Part shown: positions 21,084 to 31,217 of the stretch, piece by piece | Layout: each line of letters begins with the position of its first letter | Numbering within the stretch: the first letter of the stretch is position 1 | Assembly (NCBI GenBank): GCA_013817245.1 | Contig: JACDDA010000004.1 | Location: forward strand, 1-64,000 | Source: Gammaproteobacteria bacterium | Lineage (GTDB): Bacteria; Pseudomonadota; Gammaproteobacteria; HTCC5015 | DNA length: 64,000 bases | Reading direction: 5' to 3' | The notes under the pieces: model-generated | The model's input: the letters and a program-made list of their open reading frames with translations, nothing else | What the model was told of the DNA's origin: nothing | Database searches by the model: none | Program-made: the position numbers and the translations under genes

Positions 21084-21122
21084 GATTTATTTTTAAGATT
21101 CATCTTCAAGGAGAAGAGTGTT

Positions 21123-22349
21123 ATGCCATTTAATGTTGCGTTAACAGGATTGAATGCAGCGTCAACTGATTTGGAAGTGACGGCTAATAATATTGCAAAC
21201 AGTAATACCACAGGTTTTAAACGTTCGCGCACCGAGTTTGGTGATATTTATGCCAATACTAATTTAGGCGGCGGCGGTAATTCTGCGGGGCAAGGCGTGC
21301 AAGTAACGAAAATAAAACAAGACTTCGGTCAAGGCAGTATTAGTTTTACTGACAATGCGCTGGATATGTCGATTTCAGGCCGCGGTTTTTTTCGATTAAG
21401 TGATAACGGCACGGTTTCATATAGTCGTTCAGGCGCATTCAGTGTTGATCGAAATGGATTTGTTGCCAATGCGCAAGGTCAACATTTAACCGGTTATTTA
21501 GCGGATACCGCGGGTAATTTAACGGGCGCGTTAGGTGATTTGCAAATTGATACGGCAGATCAACCACCACAAGCAACCACCGATATTGCGGCGCGTTTAA
21601 ATGTTAATGCAAGCAGTGTTATTCCCGGTGCATTCACCGTAGGCGTGGGTGGGCCCGATCCTGCAACGTACAATCACTCCACATCATTAACGGTTTATGA
21701 TTCTTTAGGTTCTTCGCATATTGCCTCGACGTATTACCGCAAAAATGCGGTGAATGATTGGCAAGCATTTTTATTCGTTGATAACGCGCAAGTCGATGGC
21801 CCCGACGCTATTACTTTTAATACCGATGGCAGTTTAAATCAAATCAATGGCGGGCCGGCTACTACGCTTACATCACCTGCATTTAATCCAGGCGGTGGTG
21901 CAGCGAATATGACTTTAACGTTGGATTATAGTGAGATCACACAATTCGGTAGTCCGTTTGGTGTTAGTGCTTTAAGTCAAGACGGTTATTCAACCGGTCG
22001 TCTAACCGCAATTGATATTGATCAAAGCGGTGTATTGTTTGCGCGTTACACCAATGGTCAATCACGTTCACTAGGTCAAGTCGCGTTAGCAAACTTTGCC
22101 AACGTTGAAGGTCTGCGACCAATTGGTAACACCGGTTGGACTGAAACTGTGTCTTCAGGTTCGCCGTTAGTAGGCGCGCCGCAATCTGCGGATTTAGGTG
22201 GCATTGAATCCGGTGCATTAGAAGAATCGAATGTTGATTTAACGCAAGAGCTTATTAGCATGATTACGTCGCAACGTAATTTTCAAGCGAATGCGCAAGT
22301 GATTAGTACTGCCGATACGATTACACAAACTATTATCAATATTCGTTAG
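21123..22349 (+). CDS. flgE: Flagellar hook protein FlgE
   Basis: Main subunit of the hook, the universal joint between rod and filament. It has 408 residues, with N-terminal LTGLNAASTDLEVTANNIANSNTTGFKRSR and C-terminal ELISMITSQRNFQANAQVISTADTI forming the D0/D1 core, and a central variable region. A strong AAGGAGAAG ribosome-binding site precedes the ATG. Confidence 0.96.
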   Translation: MPFNVALTGLNAASTDLEVTANNIANSNTTGFKRSRTEFGDIYANTNLGGGGNSAGQGVQVTKIKQDFGQGSISFTDNALDMSISGRGFFRLSDNGTVSYSRSGAFSVDRNGFVANAQGQHLTGYLADTAGNLTGALGDLQIDTADQPPQATTDIAARLNVNASSVIPGAFTVGVGGPDPATYNHSTSLTVYDSLGSSHIASTYYRKNAVNDWQAFLFVDNAQVDGPDAITFNTDGSLNQINGGPATTLTSPAFNPGGGAANMTLTLDYSEITQFGSPFGVSALSQDGYSTGRLTAIDIDQSGVLFARYTNGQSRSLGQVALANFANVEGLRPIGNTGWTETVSSGSPLVGAPQSADLGGIESGALEESNVDLTQELISMITSQRNFQANAQVISTADTITQTIINIR

Positions 22350-22381
22350 TAGTAATGTTAAAGCAATAGCGAGGTAGCGCG

Positions 22382-23122
22382 ATGGATCGCATGTTATATA
22401 CCGCCATGACCGGTGCTCAGCAAATTATGCTGCGTCAAACGAGTAATAATAACAACTTGGCGAATACTCAAACCACGGGTTTTCGCCAAGACCTCGATAC
22501 CTTCAAAGATTTACCGTTGTATGGCCCAGGATGGGAAACACGCGTACTCACCGAATTGCAAAGTAAAGGCGTTGATATGACACCGGGCGCCATTATGGAA
22601 ACCGGGCGCAGTTTAGATGTCGCTGCAAAAGGTAATGCGTTAATTGCTATTCAAGCAAAAGATGGTAAAGAAGCATACACCCGTGCCGGTGCATTAAACG
22701 TTAATGCTAACGGCATGTTAGAAACATCCACAGGACAACTCGTTATCGGTAATGGTGGACCAATTTCAGTCCCGCCTTATGAAAATATTGCCATTGCTGC
22801 TGATGGTTCTATTTCAGTACAACCGCTAGGCCAAGCCGCATCAACACTTGCAATATTAGATCGCCTCAAATTAGTCAGCGCCGACGCGAAGGAATTAGTT
22901 AAAACCGCAGACGGTCATTTGCGCGCAGTGAATGGCAAGCCACTCGCGGTTGATGCGTTTGCACAAGTGCAAAGTGGGGCTTTAGAAACCAGTAATGTGA
23001 ATACCGTAGAAGCTTTGGTGAATATGATTGCGCTGTCGCGCCAGTTTGAACTCAATGTGAAGCTAATGGAAACAACCGAGAAATTAGATGAACAATCCGC
23101 GTCGCGGATGACATTAAGTTAA
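22382..23122 (+). CDS. flgF: Flagellar basal-body rod protein FlgF
   Basis: Rod protein of 246 residues. The start MDRMLYTAMTGAQQIMLRQ, the SNNNNLANTQTTGFRQDL motif and the C-terminal VNTVEALVNMIALSRQFELNVKLM identify FlgF rather than FlgG. It stands between flgE and flgG in the standard order. Confidence 0.95.
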   Translation: MDRMLYTAMTGAQQIMLRQTSNNNNLANTQTTGFRQDLDTFKDLPLYGPGWETRVLTELQSKGVDMTPGAIMETGRSLDVAAKGNALIAIQAKDGKEAYTRAGALNVNANGMLETSTGQLVIGNGGPISVPPYENIAIAADGSISVQPLGQAASTLAILDRLKLVSADAKELVKTADGHLRAVNGKPLAVDAFAQVQSGALETSNVNTVEALVNMIALSRQFELNVKLMETTEKLDEQSASRMTLS

Positions 23123-23143
23123 TACGGATAAGAGGATAAAAAC

Positions 23144-23929
23144 ATGAATCAAGCATTATGGGTTGCGAAAACCGGTTTAGATGCGCAGCAAACTAAAATG
23201 ACAGTGATTGCTAATAACTTAGCAAACGTAAATACCACTGGATTTAAAAAAGATCGAGCGGTTTTTGAAGATTTGCTGTATCAAAATATTCGCCAATCAG
23301 GTTCTGCATCATCACAAGACACACAATTGCCGAGCGGACTTTCACTGGGTACCGGCGTGCGGCCTGTCGCTACTGAAAAATTACATACTCAAGGTAATTT
23401 AACGTTGACCGGTAATCCTTTAGACATGGCTATTCAAGGGCGCGGTTTTTTCGAGATTTTATTACCCGATGGTTCCACCGGTTATACGCGCAATGGTGAA
23501 TTTCAAATTGATTCGCAAGGTCAAGTAGTAAACTCAACCGGTTATGCATTGCAACCTGGTATTACAATTCCGCAAGGCTCTTTAAGCGTCAGTGTTGGAG
23601 CAGATGGCACTATCACCGCGTTGCAATCGGGTAGTGCATCACCCACGCAGATTGGCACTTTGCAATTAGTGGATTTTGTAAATCCAACCGGCTTGCAACC
23701 GCGCGGTGAAAATTTATTTTCTGAAACAGCGTCGAGTGGTTCACCGCAACCTGGCACGCCAGGATTAAATGGTTTAGGTACTTTAACGCAAGGTTCTTTA
23801 GAAACATCCAACGTTAATATTGTTGAAGAATTAGTGAGCATGATTGAAACCCAGCGCGCTTATGAAATTAATTCTAAAGCCATCGAAACCGCTGACAATA
23901 TGTTGCAGTATTTAAACAATAACCTTTAG
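23144..23929 (+). CDS. flgG: Flagellar distal rod protein FlgG
   Basis: Distal rod subunit of 261 residues that sets rod length and passes through the P and L rings. Motifs: [20 protein letters not shown] at the N terminus, [15 protein letters not shown] in the middle, and [23 protein letters not shown] at the C terminus. It lies 21 bases after flgF. Confidence 0.96.
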   Translation: MNQALWVAKTGLDAQQTKMTVIANNLANVNTTGFKKDRAVFEDLLYQNIRQSGSASSQDTQLPSGLSLGTGVRPVATEKLHTQGNLTLTGNPLDMAIQGRGFFEILLPDGSTGYTRNGEFQIDSQGQVVNSTGYALQPGITIPQGSLSVSVGADGTITALQSGSASPTQIGTLQLVDFVNPTGLQPRGENLFSETASSGSPQPGTPGLNGLGTLTQGSLETSNVNIVEELVSMIETQRAYEINSKAIETADNMLQYLNNNL

Positions 23930-23943
23930 TCAGGATAATACTG

Positions 23944-24612
23944 ATGCGTAGTCTAATTATTATATTTTTTATAGTTATGTTAAGCGCTTGCGCTAGCATG
24001 GATGATTTGCGTAATCCAGAATACGCACCTACGCAACCGTCACAAGTTGATTATCAATTAAAACCGAACGGCACCATTTACAGTCCATTAACAGCGCAAT
24101 ATTTATTTGAAGATATTAAAGCACGTCGCGTCGGTGACACAATCACCGTCGTGTTAGAAGAAAGTACTCAAGCGAGCAAGTCTGCAAAAACTTCCGCGAA
24201 GCGCGCCAATGAAGTCAGTATTGCGAATCCTACTATTTTAGGACATGTGCCTGTGCATAAAGGCAATCCTTTGTTTACCACTAGCTTAAGTCAAGACTCT
24301 AGCTTTTCAGGACAAGGAAACAGTGCGCAAAGTAATAATTTAAGTGGCAACGTCACCGTTACGGTTGCTGAAGTGCTGGGTAACGGTAATTTATTAGTGA
24401 AAGGCGAAAAATTACTGACACTAAATGAAGGTAGTGAAGTCGTACGCGTCAAAGGCATTGTGCGCCCGATTGATATTTCTCCTGACAATACTATTTTGTC
24501 GACGCAAATAGCCGCTGCTGAAATTACTTATGGCGGCAATGGCATTGTTGGTAATAGTAATAAACCAGGCCCTTTAACGCGATTCCTTAATAGCAGCTGG
24601 TGGCCTTTATGA
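23944..24612 (+). CDS. flgH: Flagellar L-ring lipoprotein FlgH
   Basis: Outer-membrane L-ring protein of 222 residues. The signal peptide ends in the lipobox LSACAS, so the mature chain starts with a lipidated cysteine at about residue 16. Family motifs include [21 protein letters not shown] and the C-terminal GVVRPIDIS-like segment ([13 protein letters not shown]) with TYGGNGIVG. Its TGA overlaps the flgI ATG. Confidence 0.96.
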   Translation: MRSLIIIFFIVMLSACASMDDLRNPEYAPTQPSQVDYQLKPNGTIYSPLTAQYLFEDIKARRVGDTITVVLEESTQASKSAKTSAKRANEVSIANPTILGHVPVHKGNPLFTTSLSQDSSFSGQGNSAQSNNLSGNVTVTVAEVLGNGNLLVKGEKLLTLNEGSEVVRVKGIVRPIDISPDNTILSTQIAAAEITYGGNGIVGNSNKPGPLTRFLNSSWWPL

Positions 24613-25715
24613 AAAATATTCGCATCGTGATATTTTTATTATTCTGCATAGCCACTACGGCACAAGCAGTAGAACGCATTAAAGATTTAGCCGATGTAGC
24701 GGGAGTGCGTCCTAACCAATTAGTCGGTTATGGTTTAGTAGTGGGTTTAGATGGTACGGGTGATCAAACCAGTCAAACGCCGTTTACGGTGCAAAGTTTA
24801 AAAAGCATGTTAAATCAATACGGTATTACTTTACCGCCTGGCGTAACGCCCCAATTAAAAAATGTAGCAGCCGTAGCGATACACGCAGAGTTGCCGCCGT
24901 TTGCAAAACAAGGGCAAACGATTGATATCACCGCTTCATCCATTGGTAATTCAAAAAGTTTGCGTGGTGGTTCTTTATTAATGACACCGCTGCGGGGTGC
25001 AGATGGTCAAGTGTATGCTGTGGCGCAAGGCAGTTTAATTGTCGGTGGTTTTGGTGTGAGCGGCAGCGATGGTTCTAGCATCACAGTTAATATACCCAGT
25101 AGTGGCCGCATTCCTAATGGTGCAACCGTTGAACGTACGGTTATTAATTCATTCGCGTCAGATCCAAAATTAGTTCTGAATTTGCATCGCGCCGATTTTA
25201 CGACCGCAACCCGTTTATGTTTAGCGATCAATGAAGCGATGGGTTCAGAAGTGGCAATGGCGATTGATGCTACCAGCATCATTGTTAAAGCGCCCGCTGA
25301 AGCGCAACAACGAGTGGGTTTTGTTTCGTTTCTAGAAAATTTAACATTAGAACCCGGCGAAACCTCAGCCAAGGTCATTGTGAATTCACGTACCGGCACT
25401 GTTGTTATTGGTGCGCACGTTAAAGTATTACCTGCGGCAGTGTCACACGGTAATTTAGTCGTAACGATTAGTGAGCGTACTGATGTGAGTCAGCCGGGTC
25501 CGTTTTCGAATGGCGAAACCAAAACCGTTAAACGCAGTGAAATAAAAGTAGAAGAAGACGCGGGCGACCGTATGTTTTTATTTAACCCCGGCGTGACCTT
25601 AGATGAAATTGTGCGCGCGGTAAATCAAGTCGGCGCTTCGCCTTCAGATCTGGTCGCCATTCTTGAAGCCTTACGTGAAGCCGGCGCTTTGCGTGCACAA
25701 TTGATTGTGATTTAG
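24609..25715 (+). CDS. flgI: Flagellar P-ring protein FlgI
   Basis: Periplasmic P-ring protein of 368 residues with a cleavable Sec signal ([20 protein letters not shown]). Diagnostic motifs are [25 protein letters not shown] near the mature N terminus, [14 protein letters not shown], and the C-terminal [16 protein letters not shown] chose the ATG at 24609 because it overlaps the flgH stop (ATGA) and gives a normal signal peptide; a GTG at 24600 is possible. Assembly needs FlgA, encoded just to the left. Confidence 0.96.
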   Translation: MKNIRIVIFLLFCIATTAQAVERIKDLADVAGVRPNQLVGYGLVVGLDGTGDQTSQTPFTVQSLKSMLNQYGITLPPGVTPQLKNVAAVAIHAELPPFAKQGQTIDITASSIGNSKSLRGGSLLMTPLRGADGQVYAVAQGSLIVGGFGVSGSDGSSITVNIPSSGRIPNGATVERTVINSFASDPKLVLNLHRADFTTATRLCLAINEAMGSEVAMAIDATSIIVKAPAEAQQRVGFVSFLENLTLEPGETSAKVIVNSRTGTVVIGAHVKVLPAAVSHGNLVVTISERTDVSQPGPFSNGETKTVKRSEIKVEEDAGDRMFLFNPGVTLDEIVRAVNQVGASPSDLVAILEALREAGALRAQLIVI

Positions 25716-26722
25716 TGATGATAGATGCACGCAGCCAATTACAGCTAAATGGTTTAAGCAGCGCTGAGAGCGCAGCTAAGGCTACGCCATCAAAAATGTT
25801 GACTGGGAAAAACGTTGAGAAAAATCAGCGTGAATCAGTCGCGCAGCAATTTGAACAAATAATGTTGAAGTCAATGTTAGACAGTATGCAAGACACCGTC
25901 GCCAAAAGTGAACTTATGCATAGCGATAGCGAATCGTTATATCAAGACATGCTCAATCAACATCTGGCTAAAGTATTAGCCGAGAGAGGCACTTTAGGAT
26001 TCGCTAAAATAATTGCCGAACAATTACCAGATCAAACCTCGAATGCTGAAATTAAAACAGCTTTACCGAGCGTGAGTCCGAATACCAATCAAAATAATAA
26101 TCCGCTACCGGACTCAACGACAAAAAGCCCAGAGACTAAACAGCCCGTTTGGAGTAATCCACAAAGTTTCGTTAAAGATATTTATCCGCATGCCTCAATT
26201 GCTGCGGCTAAATTAAACACCTCGCCAGAAGCCATTATTGCGGTTGCTGCCTTAGAAACAGGTTGGGGCGCGAATGTTATGTCGGCCAATGCAAACACGG
26301 GCAATGAAAGCAGTTATAACTTATTTGGCATAAAAGCAGATACTGCTTATGACGGTGAGAAAACCTTGCAATGGACGCATGAATTTTCAGCGGGTGCGAT
26401 GCAGCGCAAACAAGATAATTTTCGTGCGTATGATTCGGTAGCCACTGCGATTAATGATTTTGCAAATTTTATTGAAAAAAATCCTCGTTATAGCGCAGCG
26501 TTGGAAACCCAAGGGGACGCTACAAAATTCACCGCCGCATTAGCGCAAGCGGGATATGCGACCGATCCGCAATATCAACAGAAATTATTGGGCATTTTAA
26601 ATGGCAGCGTCTTAAAAAGCGCATTAAATGAAGTCAAGAATCTGACCTATCAGCCGATAGTAGAGGCAAGTAATACGCAATCTGCATCACTTTCGACTAG
26701 CCCAATGTTTGCGCTGCGCTAA
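25715..26722 (+). CDS. flgJ: Peptidoglycan hydrolase FlgJ
   Basis: Bifunctional rod protein of 335 residues. The N-terminal third (AQQFEQIMLKSMLDSMQDT, residues about 44-110) is the rod-binding domain. After a low-complexity linker rich in Asn, Pro and Thr (about 115-150), a GH73 glucosaminidase domain follows, with the catalytic glutamate in AALETGWGANV near residue 187. It cuts peptidoglycan so that the rod can cross the wall. Its ATG starts one base inside the flgI stop. Confidence 0.94.
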   Translation: MMIDARSQLQLNGLSSAESAAKATPSKMLTGKNVEKNQRESVAQQFEQIMLKSMLDSMQDTVAKSELMHSDSESLYQDMLNQHLAKVLAERGTLGFAKIIAEQLPDQTSNAEIKTALPSVSPNTNQNNNPLPDSTTKSPETKQPVWSNPQSFVKDIYPHASIAAAKLNTSPEAIIAVAALETGWGANVMSANANTGNESSYNLFGIKADTAYDGEKTLQWTHEFSAGAMQRKQDNFRAYDSVATAINDFANFIEKNPRYSAALETQGDATKFTAALAQAGYATDPQYQQKLLGILNGSVLKSALNEVKNLTYQPIVEASNTQSASLSTSPMFALR

Positions 26723-26750
26723 TCATGAACTTCATCATTGAGGTAACGCT

Positions 26751-28646
26751 GTGACCGATATGCTCAAAACCAGTGTCAGCGGTTTAATCGCTTTTCAGCG
26801 CGTGCTGACAACTACGAGCCACAATATTTCGAATGCCAGCACGGAAGGTTATTCGCGGCAAAAAGTAGAACTACAATCGCGCTTACCGCAATATTTTGGC
26901 AATGGCTTTGTGGGACGCGGTGTTAATGCCACCACTATTACGCGGGTGCGCGATCAATTTATTGATAAACAATTGCAACAAGGTTTATCGGATCAGTCGC
27001 GCTTGAATATCTTTCATTCTCTATCTAGTCGTGTTGATAATTTGCTCGCCGATGGTGGTGGTAGTTTAGCGCCGACCTTGCAACGTTTTTTTAATAGCAT
27101 GCAAGATGTCGCAACGGATCCTACGTCCACATCTGCAAGACAAGTTTTATTGGGCGAGGGTGATAATCTTAGCAATCGTTTGCTATTTTTAGATCAGCAA
27201 TTGTATACACAAGAAAAAGAAGTGAATGCGCGGATGGGAGAGATCACTACTGATATTAATCGCATCGCTAACAATATTGCTGAATTAAATAAAACCATCA
27301 TCATTGCGCAAGGCCAAGCCGGTGGTACTTTATTACCCAATGATTTATACGATCAGCGCGATAAATTAGTAACAGATTTATCGAAACTAGTAAAAGTGAC
27401 TACCTTAGAAGAAGATACTGGCGCGTTGAATGTTTTTATTGGCAATGGACAAGCGCTGGTTGCTAGTACAGATGCACGTCAATTAGTTAACCAACAAAAC
27501 CCTGATAATTTTGCTGAATATGTTATTAGCTACCAAACGCCGACGGGGACAGTGTTAATTAATAATCAATTAACCGGCGGTGAGTTAGGTGGCTTATTAG
27601 ATTTTCGTCGTGAAGTATTAACGCCCGCTCGCAACGAATTGGGCCGTATTACGATCGCGTTAGCTGATCAATTTAATCAGCAACATAGTTTAGGTGTGGA
27701 TTTAAATGGCAATACCGGTGCAGATTTTTTTAGTACACCAACAGGCACCGCCATTACTAGTTTGTTAAATGCAGGTACCGCGTCTGCTACGGTGAATATT
27801 ACTAATTCCGGTGCGTTAACGACGTCGGATTATCGCTTGAGTTATGATGGCGCAAATTACACGTTGACACGTTTATCGGATAATAATGCGATAACGGGTG
27901 CAGGCCCATTAAGCATGGATGGTTTTACGGTAAGCGCCACTGCCGGTGCTGTCGCTGGCGATACATTTTTAGTGCGACCTACCTATGGCGCAGCGAGTCA
28001 ATTAAATCGCCTGATTTTAACTACCTCTGAAATTGCTGCGGCTGCACCGATGCGTGTTAGCCAGCTTAGCGGCAATATTGGTAATGCTAATGTTAGTTAC
28101 GTGCAAACATTAGATGCTACGAACGCCGATTTTAGTGACACTGTAGAAATTGTTTTTAATGATCCACCGACCACGTTTAATATTTTAAACATCACCGATA
28201 GTACAACAATTTCTGCGGGCGTCGCTTATACGGCTGGTGCAAATATTGATGTGAACGGTAATCGTTTATCCATTAGTGGTATTCCACAAAATGGTGATCG
28301 ATTTAGATTGGAAGTGAATACCAATGGTTATGGCGATAATCGCAACGCCTTGGCGCTCGCCAATTTACAAAGTGCGAATATTATTGCGGGCGGTACAGTA
28401 CAAAACGCTTATGCAAGCACCGTGGGAAGAATTGGTACTTTAACGCGTCAAGCTGAAATTAATGCTACCGCCCAAGATAATTTAGTTTCGCAAGCACAAG
28501 CCGCGCGTGATGCGCGATCAGGCGTTAATTTGGATGAAGAAGCGGTGAATTTAGTGCGTTATCAGCAAGCTTACGAGGCATCTGCCAAAGTTATCTCGGT
28601 TGCTGATAATTTGTTTCAAACGATTTTGGCAGCGTTTGGGAGATAA
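26751..28646 (+). CDS. flgK: Flagellar hook-associated protein 1, FlgK
   Basis: Hook-filament junction protein of 631 residues, exported with the chaperone FlgN. It begins with a GTG preceded by GAGG at seven bases (an in-frame ATG lies three codons in). The N terminus TSVSGLIAFQRVLTTTSHNISNASTEGYSRQ and the C terminus GVNLDEEAVNLVRYQQAYEASAKVISVADNLF are hallmark HAP1 motifs. The middle is long and variable. Confidence 0.95.
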   Translation: MTDMLKTSVSGLIAFQRVLTTTSHNISNASTEGYSRQKVELQSRLPQYFGNGFVGRGVNATTITRVRDQFIDKQLQQGLSDQSRLNIFHSLSSRVDNLLADGGGSLAPTLQRFFNSMQDVATDPTSTSARQVLLGEGDNLSNRLLFLDQQLYTQEKEVNARMGEITTDINRIANNIAELNKTIIIAQGQAGGTLLPNDLYDQRDKLVTDLSKLVKVTTLEEDTGALNVFIGNGQALVASTDARQLVNQQNPDNFAEYVISYQTPTGTVLINNQLTGGELGGLLDFRREVLTPARNELGRITIALADQFNQQHSLGVDLNGNTGADFFSTPTGTAITSLLNAGTASATVNITNSGALTTSDYRLSYDGANYTLTRLSDNNAITGAGPLSMDGFTVSATAGAVAGDTFLVRPTYGAASQLNRLILTTSEIAAAAPMRVSQLSGNIGNANVSYVQTLDATNADFSDTVEIVFNDPPTTFNILNITDSTTISAGVAYTAGANIDVNGNRLSISGIPQNGDRFRLEVNTNGYGDNRNALALANLQSANIIAGGTVQNAYASTVGRIGTLTRQAEINATAQDNLVSQAQAARDARSGVNLDEEAVNLVRYQQAYEASAKVISVADNLFQTILAAFGR

Positions 28647-28649
28647 TTT

Positions 28650-29855
28650 ATGCGAGTCGCGAGTTCTTTACTGTATCAACAATTTGTTAAAAATATGCAA
28701 CGTCAACAAGCGGCGGTTGCGCATTTGCAAAATCAAATATCGTCAGGTAAGCGTATTATTTCACCGTCCGATGATCCCGCCGGTGCTGCACGCGCGGTAG
28801 ATCTGAATCAATCAGTATCCCGCTTAGAGCAGTTTGCTGCTAACGCTAATATTGCGGGCCAGCGCATTTCATTAGAAGAAAATACTTTGGAACAAGCGGG
28901 TAATGTTTTGCAACGCGTGCGTGAATTGATTGTTGCGGCGAATAACCAAGCGCTACAAACGGATCAAACGTATACCGCGTATCGAACTGAAATCCAACAG
29001 CGTTATGATGAATTATTAAATCTAGCAAATACAGTAGACGCGAATGGCGATTATTTGTTCGCCGGTTATTCGACGAATACTCAGCCCTTTCAAAAAACCG
29101 CCGCTAGCGTTGCTTATAATGGCGATCAAGGTCAGCGCTTTATACAAATTAGTGAAAATCGTCAAATTGCGAGTAGCGATGCAGGCGATCGTTTATTTGC
29201 TGGCATGCGCAATGGCAACGGGCGTTTTTCTATCAATACCGCGCTTACTAATACGGGCGTCGCTACTATTGCGGATGGCGGAGTAGTGAATGCCAGCTTA
29301 CTAACGCATCATGATTATCGTATTCAGTTTACAGCCGCGAATACTTTTGATGTGATAGATATTAATACCGCCACTACGGTATTAACTGCACAACCTTATA
29401 CGAGTGGTGCAGCGATTAGTTTTGACGGCTTATCGGTTAGCGTTAATGGCAGCACCAATACCGGCGATCAATTTTTAGTTTCGGCCGCGCGTGAACAGTC
29501 TGTTTTTGCAACGCTGGAAAATATTATAGGCGCTTTGCAACAACCACCAGCCAATGATGTTGATCGTGCGCAAAATAGACAAACCTTAGGAAATTCTCTA
29601 TCCGATTTAGAGCAGGGCATTAATCATTTACTAGAAGCGCGCACGCGGGTGGGCGGACGTTTAAATGCTTTAGATGATGCTTTGGCGGAAAATGAAGATT
29701 TGAGTTTGCAACTACAAAAAACGCTGTCGAATATTCAGGACGTAGATTACGCAAAAGCGGTGTCTGATTTGCAATTACAAATAACCAGTTTGCAAGCGAA
29801 TCAACAAAGTTTCGCGAGTATTCAAGGTTTGTCCTTGTTTAATTATATCCGCTAA
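28650..29855 (+). CDS. flgL: Flagellar hook-associated protein 3, FlgL
   Basis: Second junction protein, 401 residues, three bases after flgK. It has the flagellin-like N terminus (QQAAVAHLQNQISSGKRIISPSDDPAGAARAV) and a C-terminal coiled segment DVDYAKAVSDLQLQITSLQANQQSF. It ends the rightward flagellar block; no flagellin, motor or export gene is in the window. No terminator was seen in the 16 bases before the convergent repair gene. Confidence 0.95.
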   Translation: MRVASSLLYQQFVKNMQRQQAAVAHLQNQISSGKRIISPSDDPAGAARAVDLNQSVSRLEQFAANANIAGQRISLEENTLEQAGNVLQRVRELIVAANNQALQTDQTYTAYRTEIQQRYDELLNLANTVDANGDYLFAGYSTNTQPFQKTAASVAYNGDQGQRFIQISENRQIASSDAGDRLFAGMRNGNGRFSINTALTNTGVATIADGGVVNASLLTHHDYRIQFTAANTFDVIDINTATTVLTAQPYTSGAAISFDGLSVSVNGSTNTGDQFLVSAAREQSVFATLENIIGALQQPPANDVDRAQNRQTLGNSLSDLEQGINHLLEARTRVGGRLNALDDALAENEDLSLQLQKTLSNIQDVDYAKAVSDLQLQITSLQANQQSFASIQGLSLFNYIR

Positions 29856-29871
29856 ATAAAAATCTAATTAG

Positions 29872-30531
29872 TTATGGCTTTGGCAGCGAATGTATCTGCC
29901 ATAAATACCACGCGGCAATCGTTCGGTAAGGGCTACACACTAAACCGGCGGCATGCATTTCTTTTTCAGTTGGCGCAACGTTTAATGATTTTAGCAAGCG
30001 ATAACCTTGGCGCACGCCTAAATCACCCACGGGCAATATGTCTAAACGCGCCAAGGTAAACATTAGCATCATTTCTACGGTCCAGCGTCCTACGCCTTTT
30101 AAAGTAATTAATTGTTTAATTAATGCTTCATCGCTTAATTGCTCGGCTATTTTTCGAGTAGGCACAATGCCATCCACTGTAGCATTTGCAATATTTTGGA
30201 TGGTCTCGACTTTACGTGCTGAAAAACCACAGGCACGCAAAGTAGCAAACTCCGTTCGTAAAATTTCATTTGCAGTAGGGAAGTCCGCATTTGAATAAAG
30301 ATTTAAAAAGCGACCCATAATCGTAGCCGCTGCTTTACCGTGAAGTTGTTGATACGCCACCGCGCGAATCAATGATTCATAAGGTTCGCGGGTAGCGTGA
30401 AGTTGCGGTGCGTAAACGCCTACTTGTTGTACTAATGCCGCCCAATCAGCGTCAATATCGGCAATATATTGACTCCCATGTGCATGTGCTTGAATTTGCT
30501 TATCTGGATATATCACGTCTGGATTTATCAT
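29872..30531 (-). CDS. DNA-3-methyladenine glycosylase II (HhH-GPD, AlkA-like)
   Basis: Excises alkylated purines as the first step of base-excision repair. The 219-residue protein is a compact HhH-GPD glycosylase without the N-terminal TBP-like domain of E. coli AlkA. The helix-hairpin-helix is LKGVGRWTVEMML at about residues 144-156, and the catalytic aspartate is D170 in LPVGDLGVRQG. It converges on flgL and is divergent from the methyltransferase gene, which acts in the same kind of repair. Confidence 0.9.
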   Translation of the reverse strand: MINPDVIYPDKQIQAHAHGSQYIADIDADWAALVQQVGVYAPQLHATREPYESLIRAVAYQQLHGKAAATIMGRFLNLYSNADFPTANEILRTEFATLRACGFSARKVETIQNIANATVDGIVPTRKIAEQLSDEALIKQLITLKGVGRWTVEMMLMFTLARLDILPVGDLGVRQGYRLLKSLNVAPTEKEMHAAGLVCSPYRTIAAWYLWQIHSLPKP

Positions 30532-30664
30532 GTTTGGATTTAGTCGGTGTTTTGTTTAAGGCTTAAATACATGCTATTTGTTATTATTCGTTGAGGATAT
30601 CATTAGCACAATTTAGAAATCGAATTAAATGTAATTATTTAAGTAAGTCTACAAGGAATACGGA

Positions 30665-31192
30665 ATGTCATCGAATCTTCATCGTCCTGCTACTGTAAAA
30701 GAAATTATCCATTTTTCAGTAGGTAAAAGTGCTTTGGGTTTAATATTGGTTGCACAAAGCAATCAAGGTATTTGCGCCATCGCGTTGGGTGATAATGCCG
30801 AGAGCTTAATAGACGCTTTGCAAACTCGATTTTCTAAATTAGACATCATTGCTGATGATAATAAACTCAAAAATGTCATTAGTCATATTGCTAATTGGAT
30901 TGACAAACCTGTCGCAGATCTGGAGTTTGCTCTAGATTTACGCGGTACACCTTTTCAGCAACAAGTGTGGCGCGCATTGCGTAATATCCCATTAGGAAAA
31001 ACGGCTACTTATACGGATATCGCTAACCAAATTAATATGCCAAAAGCAGCGCGGGCGGTTGCCTTAGCCTGCGCTGCGAATCCGGTGGCCTTGGCTATTC
31101 CATGTCATCGCGTCGTGCGCCAAGATGGTAATTTGTCTGGCTATCGTTGGGGTATAGAGCGGAAAAAAGCGTTGTTAAAAAAAGAAATATAA
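30665..31192 (+). CDS. ogt: Methylated-DNA--protein-cysteine methyltransferase
   Basis: Suicide repair protein that takes the methyl group from O6-methylguanine onto its active-site cysteine. The motif AIPCHRVVRQDG places that residue at C147. The DNA-binding wing GTPFQQQVWRALRNIPLGKTATY is intact. The 175-residue length and absence of an Ada regulatory domain fit Ogt. AAGGAA stands six bases before the ATG. The last codons lie inside a transcription terminator serving the opposite strand. Confidence 0.94.
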   Translation: MSSNLHRPATVKEIIHFSVGKSALGLILVAQSNQGICAIALGDNAESLIDALQTRFSKLDIIADDNKLKNVISHIANWIDKPVADLEFALDLRGTPFQQQVWRALRNIPLGKTATYTDIANQINMPKAARAVALACAANPVALAIPCHRVVRQDGNLSGYRWGIERKKALLKKEI

Positions 31193-31211
31193 ACTCAGTT
31201 TTTAACAACGC
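31169..31211 (-). terminator. Terminator of the pqi operon inside the 3' end of ogt
   Basis: A perfect 13-bp stem (31169-31181 with 31199-31211) spans the ogt stop codon. Read on the minus strand it is followed by a run of T (the AAAAAA at 31163-31168 of ogt), so it ends the leftward pqi transcript. It may also protect the ogt mRNA end. Confidence 0.75.
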
Positions 31212-31217
31212 CGCTAT

